Notes under the pieces: generated by a model
Databases searched by the model: none
Told to the model about the DNA's origin: nothing
The model's input: the letters and a program-made list of their open reading frames with translations, nothing else
Position numbers and translations under genes: made by a program
From: Conoideocrella luteorostrata
Taxonomy: Eukaryota; Ascomycota; Sordariomycetes; Hypocreales; Clavicipitaceae
Direction of reading: 5' to 3'
NCBI GenBank assembly: GCA_032433595.1
Contig: JASWJB010000341.1
Span: forward strand, 1-44,746
Length of the DNA: 44,746 bases
In this document: in pieces, positions 31,701 through 42,680 of the stretch
How the letters are laid out: every line of letters begins with the position of its first letter
Position numbering within the stretch: the stretch's first letter is position 1

Positions 31701-34700
31701 AAAGCGCTCCAACAGCCCTAGCTATTACTGGGCCCAAGCCCTTTGCCCTGTTGGGAGATGCAATAGATCGCAAGACGGCTTGCACCAAAGTTGCAGCGTT
31801 ATGCGGAGTGGAAGCATCCCAAGTGTGCGATATCTTCCCATGTACTCCGCTTCAAGAAGGATTGTTGGCCATGACCGCGAGAAAGTCAAACAACTACATC
31901 CTTCACAATGAGTTCGTATTGAAGCAAGGCATAGATGGTGCCAGGTTCCAGGAAGCTTGCCGGAAAGCTGTGGACTTGATGCCCATTTTGCGGACTAGAA
32001 TCGTCAACTTGCCGGGACAAGGACTTGTGCAGGTCGTGGTCAACGAGGAGATGGCTTGGTGTAGCCAGTCAATCAGCACTCAGGAAATTGAAATGGGATT
32101 GGGTACTAAGCTTGCCATGTATGGGTTAGTGCCTTCTGTTGATTCAGGTCGGCCGATATTCCACCTGGTGCTGCATCATGCTCTTTTTGATGGATGGTCA
32201 TTCCCCCTAATGCTCGACGTGATACGGGATATTTACATGGGCAGTCAGCCCCAGAAATCGGTCCCATTCTCTAGCTTCGTTGAACATATCGTGGCTATTG
32301 ATACCAACGTCTCAGCAGAGCACTGGCGGTTGTATCTTGACGGCAATACTGCTGTAACATTTCCTGCACTCCCTTCTCCAGACTACACACCTCATGTCAA
32401 CGGGTCGCTGGAGCACATGATCGATACTATTGAATGGCCACGATCAGATATTACAGCGTCTACGTTTGCCTATACTGCCTGGGCCTTGGTTCAATCAATT
32501 CACACCGCTACTGACGATGTAATCTTCGGCGGCATAGTGACAGGACGACAAGCAGTGCCGGGCGTGGACCGTATTATTGGACCGACTATCGCAACGATTC
32601 CTGTGAGGATTGCTATAGATTGGCAAGCCACTATTGGCGGATTATTGCGAAAAGTACAGCAGCAAGCCCTTGAGGCTGCTCCATTTGAACAAACTGGCGT
32701 TCAAAACATCCGCAAGGCCAGTGCAGACGCGGCGGCAGCCTGCGGTTTCCAAACACTACTTGTTCTACAGCCTATACAACCACGCAACAGCCCTGAAAGC
32801 TTCTTCGTGCACAATGACGATATGGGCTCCGATGAAGGCACGTTCGATACATACGCTCTAGTGGCCGAATTGATACTAGAAACCAACGGATTGCACCTGA
32901 GTCTCAAATATGATACCAGCATTGTGACTTCTGCATATATCAAAGAATTTGTCAGTCAATTCGAAAATATTCTGCGCCAACTCTGTACAGCACATCTCGA
33001 TACTTTAACGTTACGAGACATTGAGATCGCTACAAAGGAGTGTATTGGAGAAATTTGGAAGTGGAATGCAGTGGTTCCGAAACCGATCGATGCATGTGTT
33101 CACGAGTTGATTACAAAGACAGCTCAGAAGCAGCCTCAAGCAGTAGCTATTTCGTCCTGGGATGGTGAGCTGATGTACAACGAGCTAGAAGGGCTATCAA
33201 CGCGATTAGCATATCAACTCGTGAAACAAGGCGTTCGGCCGGGCCATATTGTTCCCCTCTATCTTGAGAAGTCTAAATGGCTACTTGTAGCAATGCTTGG
33301 GGTGATGAAAGCGGGAGGTGCGTCTGTCGTGATGGATTACACGGGCATACCGTTAGAACGACTTCGAGAGATTGCACAGCAAATTTCCACAACTACCGTA
33401 ATACTCTCTTCTGTTGCAGGCGAAGCCATCGCAAAACAGCTGCATAGCAGTGCTTCGATTACTGTCGTTAGGAAGGACAGTTTCGGCACCGCCTTGGCTT
33501 CGGATACTGACACGCTTGCCTTTGAAGCGAACGTCCAACCTTGCGATCTTCTCTATGTCGTTTTTACGTCAGGATCCACAGGGAAGCCGAAAGCAGTCAT
33601 GATATCTCATAGAAATTTTTCCACAGCAAGCTATTATCAAGGCGAAAGGCTCGGCTTCAATAACCTTGAGCGAGTACTTGACTTCTCAAGTTCCGCCTTC
33701 GACGTCTTCTGGTCAACATGTCTACACTCCTTAATTTCCGGCGCATGCCTCTGTATTCCAACAGAATCGCAAAGAAAAGATGATCTTTCAGGCTTCATGA
33801 CTGAGCAAAAAGTGAGCCTCGCGGACTTGACCCCGTCCACGGCGAAGGTGATCCGATCTAGGCCACCAAAGTATTTGAAAACCTTGATTCTTGGTGGTGA
33901 GCTAGTGTCTTGCGAGGAATTTGAATCGCTAATCTCGTCCACAAATGTCAAAATTACCTACGGCCCCGCGGAGTGTACACCAACATCATCCATCCTTGAT
34001 ACGACTACAAGTGGCAACTTTAAGACAGCAGACATAGGTCACACTTGGGGACTATGTGCGTGGGTGGTTCATCCAAGCAACCTCAATTTAGTGCCACGCG
34101 GTCGCGTGGGGGAGTTGTGGCTTGAAGGGCCGCTCGTAGGTATGAATTACCTAAATGACCATGAGAAGTCGGCGACTGCATTTGTTGAGGATCCGCCATG
34201 GCTTGTACGAGGAATGTCCGGGACATCTACCGGGCGACGTGGGCGCGTGTACCGAACTGGAGATCTGGTACGGTACAACGAAGATGGCAGCCTCCATTTC
34301 ATCGGCCGAAAAGATGACCAAGTAAAGATTCGAGGTCAGCGGGTGGAACTTGGGGAAGTGCAAATGCATATCAAGCAGGCGCTGCTAAAGAAGGTGCCTG
34401 ATATTGAGGTACTCGCAGACGTTGTGACGCCCCGGTCCAGCACAACCCCTATCCTAGTTTGCTTTTTGAGTTTACAAACCAACAACAGTCATCACGAAGA
34501 TTATGACAGCAGTGAAAAAAGTCGCCTGTCGAGTTCCAGAGCCACTATTACCCAATCCCTGCAAGGCTTACATGACAAATTGGCTGTTGTTGCGCCTGCC
34601 TATATGATTCCTTCGATTTATCTCGAGGTTGCTCAAATTCCAATGACCACGACAGGAAAGACGGACCGACGAGGGCTACTTAACATTACCAGTCGCTTGT

Positions 34701-37700
34701 CATTGGAGGAATTGAATTCCCAGAACCTGCTACATCACCGGAAATACCGCGAGCCTGCTTCCCCTCAGGAGAGGATGATGAGGCAGTTGTGGGCCGATAT
34801 CCTCGAAATTGACGCAGCATCAATCAGCGCCGATGATAGTTTCTTACAGATTGGCGGCGACTCCATTCAAGCCATGCGTCTAACAGGCTTGGCACGGGAG
34901 CATGGCTTCATGTTGAGCGTGGCCGCAATCTTCAGACATCCGAAGCTCTATGAACTAGCCGAAACCAAGATTGTTGTTGATGGTATCCAAACCGCCATGG
35001 AAACCCCGGAGCCATTTTCTCTCCTCTCAAAGGAGACAGACAAAGATGAAGCTTGTTTGCAGGCATCTACACTCTGCGGCGTGGATGCAGAAACAATTGA
35101 AGACATCTTGCCGTGCGTTCCGCTCCAGGAAGGCCTACTAGCTATGACGGCTAAAGGTTCAGGCAACTATATAGCCTACAATGAATACAGTCTTACCAAG
35201 CATGTGGATGTTGAGAGATTCAAGAACGCTTGTCAGGCTGTCGTAAAAGCATTGCCGATCCTCCGAACCAGGATCATTGACCTGCCTGGACAGGGGCTTG
35301 TACAAGTCATTATCGCTGAAGATATACAATGGAATGCCACCCATCACTCGGTGCAAATGGGTTTGGGAACTCCACTCGTCCTATTCAACCTGTCAATTTC
35401 TGAATCGGATCAACCGATCTTCCAATGGACGCTACATCATACAGTCTATGATGGATGGACATTCCCGATGATGTTGCAGGCAATTGATGATGCCTATTTA
35501 GGCATTTCCGGGCCAACATTTGCGCCATTTTCAAACTATGTGAGATACATTCAACACACGGACAGCAAAGCATCTGCTCACTTTTGGCGCACGTCCTTAC
35601 AAAATGTTAATGCACCAGTCTTTCCTCCACTCCCGTCTTCAGACTACATAGTCGAGGCGGATGGTGTTTTGGAAGAAATGATTAGTGTGCAATGGCCGCA
35701 ATCGAATATAACCCCTTCTACAATTGTGCGGACCTGCTGGGCTTTACTTCAAGCTATATATGCAGCCAACGATGACGTTGTATTTGGTTCGACGGTCACA
35801 GGACGGCAGGCGGCTATACCGGGGATTGAACGAATGGCTGGTCCAACTATCGCAACGGTTCCGGTACGAGTTCGGATAGATTGGCAAGCCACTGTTGGAG
35901 AGTTGCTCCATCAGGTACAGCAGCAAGCCCTTGATACTGCTCGATTCGAGCAAGTAGGTCTCCAGAACATTCGAAAGATGGGTCCTGACGCGGAAATGGC
36001 TTGCAATTTCCAAGCTCTTTTGGTTGTTCAGCCAGTTCAGCCTTCTGATAGTGCCAAGGAGGGAGGCTTGTTTGAGACGTCCATACAGGCTCAAGCTCAG
36101 CAACATGCAGATAATTCAAGCACGTACGCTCTCACAGCGCTATGCGATCTTGGCAAAGACCACTTGAATCTGATGTTAAAATACGATTCCACTTTACTGA
36201 GCCACCTGCAAGCTGAGCGGTACATGAAACAGCTGCGACACTTGGTTGGTCAACTTTGCAGGATTGGGGCTGAGTCGATAATATTAAAGGACATGCCAAC
36301 AATGACGCAAGCGGACTTGCATCAGATATGGGAATGGAATGAGGCGGTTCCACCTCCAATCCATACTTGTGTCCATGAGCTGATCGCAGGTGCCACTCGC
36401 AGACAGCCACAGGCATCAGCAATTTGTGCCTGGGACGGTGAACTAACATACCATAAACTCGATGAATTATCAACAAAACTAGCACATTGCCTGAGTAACT
36501 CAGGCGTGCGGCCTGGGGTAATTGTACCACTCTGTTTCGAGAAATCCATGTGGATGCCAGTGGCTGTGCTTGGAGTAATGAAGGCGGGAGGTGCTTCGGT
36601 CGCCTTAGACCCGACATTGCCACCATCTCGTCTGCGAGATATCGTAAGACAAGCGCAAGAGTATAGCTCTTTGCCCTGCCATCTGATTTTAACATCTTCT
36701 CTCCTCGAAGAACAGTCCAAATCTTTGATGCCACACGACAGGCAGCGACACGCAGTCATGACAATACCAAAACTAATTCTGTCAAAGCTTGAATCATCAC
36801 CTCAACCACACATACCGACGTCTGGTGTTACGCCAGAGGACATTTTATACGTCGTATTCACATCTGGTAGCACGGGACAGCCCAAAGGCGTCGTGGTCAC
36901 GCATTCTAACTTCAGCAGCGCGATCATTCACCAAAGATCGAGTATAGGCATGCAGCAATCCACCCGTGTGTTTGATTTTGCATCGTATGCCTTCGACGCC
37001 GCCTGGGCCAATATTTTACACACACTGGCGGCTGGGGCTTGTATTTGCATTCCTAGCGATGAGGATCGGCGTAGCAGAATCACAGGAGCGATCCAGGACC
37101 TGCAGGTCAATTATGCAGATTTGACACCCGCTGTGGCACGGCTTATACGCCCGCGAGATGTCCCGTCTTTACAAAAGATCAAGCTAGTTGGAGAAATGTT
37201 GAGCAAGTCTACGGTCGATCAATGGCGTCACATCGAAATGGTCGTCAACGCTTATGGGCCAGCAGAGTGCTCGATCTTGAGCACGCTCAACCATGTCAAT
37301 GAGGATTATAGTTCACATCCTAGCATTGGAAAAGGGTGTGGAACAGTGACTTGGGTCGTTTCCCTTCAACGTTGCGGTCTAGCATCCATTGGTGAAGTGG
37401 GAGAGCTTTGGGTGGAAGGACCACTAGTCGCGAAAGGATACCTCAATAATCCAGAGTTGACTGAAGCAAAATTCATCAAAGACCCCTCATGGCTCTTGCA
37501 AGGGACCTCAGGCACTTCTTCTGGTCGGAGTGGTCGTCTGTACAAGACGGGAGACTTGGTCAGGTATAACCATGACGGGACCTTGCAATTCATGGGGAGA
37601 AAAGATGACCAAATAAAGATTCGGGGCCAACGTGTTGAGCTAGGAGAGGTGGAAGTGCGCGTGCGACAAACAGTCATGAGCAAGTCAGAAGTCCAGGTCA

Positions 37701-39658
37701 TAACGGAGATGGTTACGCCTCAAAACTGTACCCAAACTGTTTTCGTTGCATTTATATATCTTCAAGACTCGTACGAACAGAAGGGCGGCGAGCAAGACAA
37801 CGCGAGGCAAAATAACGATGACGTCCAGGATAGTCGCCAGGAAGGTCTACGACTCGCTCTGGACCACGATATCCGGATTGCAGAGGAGAAATTATCGGCA
37901 GCACTGCCTTCTTATATGGTTCCTTCGGTATTTCTTGCCGTCGAAACAATTCCGATGACAGCTACGGGCAAGATCGACAGGCGCATGCTGCGCCACCAAG
38001 CTAGTCGCATGACGCGAGAGACTCTGGCTTTGCACAACATCGTTCACCGCAGCAAGTTCCGTCACCCAAGTACAATGGCTGCAAAGCAACTCCAACAACT
38101 ATGGGCAGAGGTATTGAACACAGAGCCTACATCAATTAGCGCAGATGATAGCTTCATAAAGGCCGGTGGTGACTCAATCCAAGCCATGCGCTTGGTCGGA
38201 GCGGCGCGAGAGCGAGGGTGGTTCTCGTTGACGGTGGCTGACACCTTGGGCCCTCACAGCCTTGACCATTTGGCCAAGATGCTCACCGTAAAACCCTCGT
38301 TCAAAACTTTAGAACCTGTCAAGCAGTTTTCCTTGCTTCCTGCGGGGATGTCAGTGGACAAAATTTTGGCGCCCACTATTGCGAAGCATACAGCCTCCTT
38401 CTCTCGCCAAGATATATCGGATGTCTTCCCAGTCACTGATATTCAATCTGCCTACATCAATGCTGCCACAGAAAGGCCGCCCAGGTCTTGCTCCGTGTTC
38501 TATCTGACGCTGCCGTATCAGATATCCAACGAGGCTGTAGCCAGAATGTGCGATTTCGCATGGAATCAGTTCGATGCTCTACGTACTGCGTTCGTAGAAA
38601 GTGATGGTCGCTATTGGCATGTCATAACCTCAACGGCTATGTCGTCTCAACTATCCGTGCATGAACTCCAAGATGATGCTGAGGAGTCTCTCCATCAATT
38701 ATATCGAGACGCCTTGCAACCATCGCTGCAGCTTGGATCGGCATACACACAGTTCCTGCTCAGCAGGTCGCCCGGGAAGCTCCGTCTAGGCATCAGGATG
38801 TCTCATGCTCAATATGACGGAATTAGTTTCGGCGAGCTCCTCAGCGTGGTCTCGGCTCATCTTGCTGGTCGAGCCTGTTCGGATCCTCGTCCACAATTTT
38901 CTCATTACATCAAATATGCCCTGAGCCGTGAAAACGAGGCCATGGACTATTGGAGAAACGTCTTGCAAGGGTCGCAGCCTCTGTATTGGTTTCCTCGCAC
39001 GCACTCGCAGCCCCTATCGGTTAAAACAGATTCACCAACACCAGCGCGACCTTTGAAGATAAAGAAACTCATTAAGGCCCCACAAATCCCATCCGGAGTC
39101 ACTTCTGCGACTCATTTCATCTCAGCATGCGCTAGTGCTCTTTCCAAGGTCACGGAGTCTACAGATGTTGTGTTTGGCTTCGTCGTGTCCGGCCGTTCAA
39201 CATTGCAGCCCAGTCTTAGCGCCGTTTTTGGGCCTTGTGTGAACGTTATTCCCATTCGAGCGAGCATTAAACCAGAAATGGGCTTGGGTGAATTATCACT
39301 TGAGCTCCAGCAGCAGCGAATGCGTGGGGTGCGGTTTGAAACAAGCACCTGCGCCGATTTACTCGACCAATGTACAGACTGGCCAAAAGACATGCGCTAT
39401 CATAGATGCATTGTGACTTTTCAGGATATCGAGGAGCAACCCACGTTGGACGTGGCCGACGGAGACACCACGGAGCTGCACGCTTTCCCTGAGGATGTGA
39501 TAGACGATGCTGAAGTATTGTACATATATGTCAAGCCAAACGGAACGCATTGGGATCTGCAGGTTAGCGGAGGTGCTCGAGATCACGAGCTTCACCTAAG
39601 GAAGGATATCATAGAAAGGATCCATGGCGACATATGCCTATTGTTGAAGCACATCTGA
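19304..39658 (+). CDS. Giant NRPS: A-tail/T, then five modules with epimerisation and terminal CT domain
   Basis: Exons 19304-28786 and 28859-39658 join in phase (6760 aa). The frame is open from 19253 but has no ATG before 19304. It starts with an orphan A9/A10 tail (LPGYMVP, TGKLDRR) and T3 (Ser119). Module 4 is C (H318-H319), A, T (Ser1195). Module 5 is C (HHALYDGW, near 1385), A, T (Ser2282), E (H2470-H2471, D2475). Module 6 is a complete C (SHALIDA, H2932), a C-terminal half C, A, T (Ser4072). Module 7 is C, A, T (Ser5163); module 8 is C, A, T (Ser6267). The terminal CT domain reads SHAQYDG (H6477, D6481). CT domains release fungal peptides by macrocyclisation, and no thioesterase or reductase is present. 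The protein has no upstream adenylation core for T3, so it depends on the divergent NRPS. The true N-terminus is uncertain. Confidence 0.93.
26296..27590 (+). other. Epimerisation (E) domain of module 5
   Basis: It starts with QLSPIQNMFF and carries HHLVIDLVSW (H2470, H2471, D2475), the active-site signature of E domains. It is followed by EGHGRE and FNYAGIYQ blocks, also typical of E domains. It sits directly after carrier T5, so residue 5 is expected to be delivered in the D-configuration to the following C domain. Confidence 0.9.
28787..28858 (+). other. Intron of the plus-strand NRPS
   Basis: A 72-nt GT-AG intron (GTACGT donor, GCTAACAG branch-like element, TTTCTAG acceptor) in phase 0. 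It contains an in-frame stop, so without splicing the synthetase would look like two separate genes. After removal, GEDPHE joins FDIVLGVV, which reads through the end of a condensation domain without a break. Confidence 0.88.
29021..29800 (+). other. Condensation-domain remnant (C-terminal lobe only)
   Basis: About 260 residues (3216-3475) between the complete C6 domain and A6. They align with the second half of neighbouring C domains: FFQYAAGV/SSIWKEWMQGL matches FIQYVQQ/LTYWKQTLGDY, and SDAVFGSITSS stands where others have NDVVFGATVSGR. LSIMPVRIKV and MCSFQSSLDV follow at the expected spacing. The N-terminal lobe with HHxxxDG is absent and the SGR motif has decayed, so it should not be catalytic. 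Confidence 0.8.
38395..39655 (+). other. Terminal condensation-like (CT) cyclisation domain
   Basis: The last 450 or so residues start with the C1-like VFPVTDIQSAYI and carry SHAQYDG (H6477 to D6481 plus Gly), then VVFGFVVSGR and FGPCVNVIPIR. The domain ends two residues before the stop codon. Fungal NRPSs that end in a CT domain release the peptide by intramolecular ring closure. Confidence 0.88.
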
Positions 39659-41228
39659 TTGCATAGGAGTGTGCTTGGGTGAAAAGGAACAAGTGGGAGT
39701 TAATATTAGCAAAAGAGAGAGTGAAGAGTTGGCTTGAAGAGGGCGAATTTGAGTAATTAGTAAGAAAGTCCTAACAGTCGATACGTTCCGCATTCGCTCG
39801 TCTCGTGAGATGCTAGATGTAGCAAAATTGATGGTCTGTTTAACCCAGCGTACCTGATTCTCATAACACATGGCTGCATGCTTTACACAGTAATTCTCAA
39901 GAACGGGGGTTGATGCGCCTACGCCATTAGCGCCGCAAAACCCAATTCAGTACGGAGTAAATGTGTCTTGAGTCATGTCACGGGCCGGACCGCTCGGTCA
40001 AACAAGGGATGGGCGATCACTCATGCCCTGAGCAGAATACTGGCAGTCATCGGACGACCGAGGTTTTGCAGCGTTTGATGCTTAGGGGACATGAAAAGAC
40101 TGGTGGTATTTGCCAGTACTTCCCGCACGGTTCGCTTCACATGCTGTCGATCGTCGGTGTCGACTACGGAGTATCTGGGCGGCATACCTGCACCAGTATT
40201 CATCACGTCGCAGGGAGAAAGGAGTGTTACACTACCTTTTTGATCTAGGCAGCTACGGCAGCTAGCGAACACGCCACGAGGTGGTGCATGCTGCCCTCCT
40301 GACAATCCGCTAAACGGGCCTCAAACATCCTCAGAGTCAGCATTGACGCAGAGCAGGTCTAATACTAGAAGAAAAACCCACATGCGGGCAACGAACATCT
40401 GTGCCGAAACGTTATATTGGACCGAGTCCAAAGTCAGCCACACAGAAAAAGTACCAGATGGTAGACTAGAAGTGTCGGGAGGGCAGGGTCCCCCGCCAAA
40501 GCCTGGAGTGATCCCTGCCAGTGCGGTCGGGCCAGTCTCAGATCAATCGCAGTTATTCAGAAGCTGAAGCCCCGCCTCCATTTCCTATGTATAGTCGCCA
40601 GACCTCATCATTCGTGAAGTGCCTCTTATTCACCTCAAACAGCAATTCCCCATTCCTCCAATCCAGAGGCTACGTAGAGGCGAAGATGGTATGGAGTACT
40701 GCGTAGGTACGGAGGGCTATATTTGGGGGACGACATCTGCGGGCACTCCAAGCCTCCGTCCATGGCGCCGAATATCAGGGACTTCTGATATCATAGAAAA
40801 CAGGCGATAAATTGAGTAACTTCTTTGTCTTTGCTCGATTCTATTGGCTGGGCAGCTCCACAGACACATACTTGGAGCCTCTAGGACTTCTGGGAGCGCC
40901 GACATGGCCAGCAGATCCAAAGACGAGAGGGAAAATGAATAAGACGTACTCCGTAGTTAGCTGGCCTAGGCATACAGGGGCGTACGACGTAGAAGACAAC
41001 TAACAAGCGAAAATGCCACGGTAGCGGCAGCAGCAGCACCAACCACACCAACCACATCAACTGCCGCAGCCACCACATTAGGCAAAGCAGCCACACCACC
41101 TACAATACTCGTAGCAGAAAACCACATTAAGCCAAAAATATGGCCAAATGAACTAAACAGCAGCAATAATGCCAAAACCGGAAGCAGCAACCGAAGAAAT
41201 TCCCCAGCCACAACAGAGCACAAGTCAG
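39659..41228. other. Gene-free interval downstream of the giant NRPS
   Basis: No gene I can support. The NRPS terminator region must lie at its left end. Copies of TACGGAGTA or its complement occur at 39951, 40165 and 40947. On the minus strand, 40966-41223 encodes a hydrophobic Ala/Val-rich stretch over a GCA/CCA-rich repeat, which I read as low complexity next to the pseudogene at 41.2-41.8 kb. Confidence 0.5.
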
Positions 41229-41814
41229 CGGTGCTGCGCCAGATGCCATGTCGTTTGCGAGCTTGATTGCTTCGTCTCTCTGCTGCTTTGCCCAGTCCCT
41301 GGCATTTCGATACGCCGCAACACCTTGCCGAAACGTTTCTTCATCGCTTGTCATATCCCATGCCTTGACTTGTTCCACGATGTAACATGATTTTTTTCGT
41401 CCATGCACTAACAGCGAGACCTAATGCCCTGCAGACATCATGAGTTGACTGGCAGGGTATGTACAGCCAAGCGTAGAAACTGGGTCATCCTCGACAGCGT
41501 CGGCGTTGTTCCACCGTCAGAGCCATGAGTCCCCTAGCCCCAAGGGCCATGTCAAACATCAATTTAGAGGCTTGTGCATTGGGGCCCGTGGTTTCCACAA
41601 AAAAATTGGGCAAGATGGGCACGTCATCCTGCGTGGATAGCACAATGTACGCACGGAGTTCCTTCCGGATCTTGTGATCGAGTTGCTCAGGGCGTGCACC
41701 ATGGTACAAGTCGGGGTGCGTTGTGGCAGCGTGCAGCCGCACAATGATCAACAAAAATGAACAGCAACAATGAACAACAAGTGCTTGCAAATTCACTGCA
41801 TCGTTGAAAGTCAA
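41229..41814 (-). pseudogene. Decayed gene of a common fungal accessory protein family (possibly DUF7924-like)
   Basis: The first part (from about 41718 downwards) reads HPDLYHGARPEQLDHKIRKE, then VPILPNFFVETTGPNAQ and FDMALGARG. In a different frame, after an in-frame TAG at 41421-41423, follow ETFRQGVAAYRNARDWAKQQ and RDEAIKLAND. I recall these two blocks, in this order and with a segment between them, from a large family of fungal proteins with a restriction-nuclease-like fold. The family name is from memory and uncertain. The frame change near 41470-41520 and the TAG indicate a pseudogene, although an intron could explain part of it. The region upstream of 41718 has no recognisable similarity. 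Confidence 0.55.
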
Positions 41815-42680
41815 CTTCTGAATTGATGAGATTGTAAATTAGAGACCCACCTATCTCCTGCCGGAGAACATTAACTGAAACTTAGTTCTTCACAGTAATC
41901 GATTTGCGTCGTGTAGCGGCGTATTGCGACCACGACTTTGATCGCTTCCAACAACGTCAGCTTCGCTCTCCCGCTCACCCAGCTGCGATTTTATGCCTGC
42001 TGCGGCACTGTACGATTGCTATAGTTGCCGCGGCCGCTGTGAGAGCAAACAGTCAATCGGGACATATCAATAGGTGAATTATACTCTCATGGGCATGCAA
42101 TAAAGTTCACGTGTTTCACACGCCAACTGGCCCCGGGCTATGGATGCTACTCTCCTCGCTGAATTCAAGCCGTCTAGCCGTTTGTAAAACTTAGCAAGAG
42201 CTGCGTGCTGGCGTTTGAGATAAGCTGTTTTGTATTGATATGTCGTGTCGTGCTTCGAAATGTGTCTTGACGCTGTGTTAAAGTTGGCTAACCTGGTGAA
42301 GTTGCCCGTCTCGTCGTTCCCAGGTTCAGCCAGCCGGAGGTCCTTGTAAAAGCCTCTGTTGAATGAAGGTGGGGGGGCAATTCAGCGAATAAAAGATAGC
42401 GTGGACCACTACGGAGTACTCTGCACTCCGCACTCTAACATCGAAAGACAATTCCCCACCGGTGGCCAGACCAAGAGTTTCAACGGGGCTTTCCCACACT
42501 CCTCAAATTTGTCCTGGCTTCCGCCATCGGAATGGCATTTGGTCCGAGACTATCCCCCTTGTAGTACTCTCCGTAGAGCATCCAGCCTAGCGCCGCCCTA
42601 GCACCCACCACCAACACGATATAGTTCCAGAACGAGCACCGATCCGTGAAGCTTGGAGACAACCGTTTTCTGTACGTAAA
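41815..42680. other. Upstream region of the kinase gene
   Basis: I see no gene in this interval. It contains one TACGGAGTA (42410-42418) beside an imperfect second copy, and should include the promoter of the kinase starting at 42681. I identified no specific operator. Confidence 0.45.

Noticed and set aside
28883..39658. A separate third NRPS gene starting at an ATG at 28883
   Set aside because: The frame before 28787 and the frame after 28858 join in phase through a good GT-AG intron, and the join restores a continuous condensation domain. One gene is the simpler reading.
39100..39658. A thioesterase or reductase release domain at the end of the NRPS
   Set aside because: No GxSxG or Rossmann-type motif is present; the end is fully accounted for by a condensation-like CT domain with SHAQYDG.
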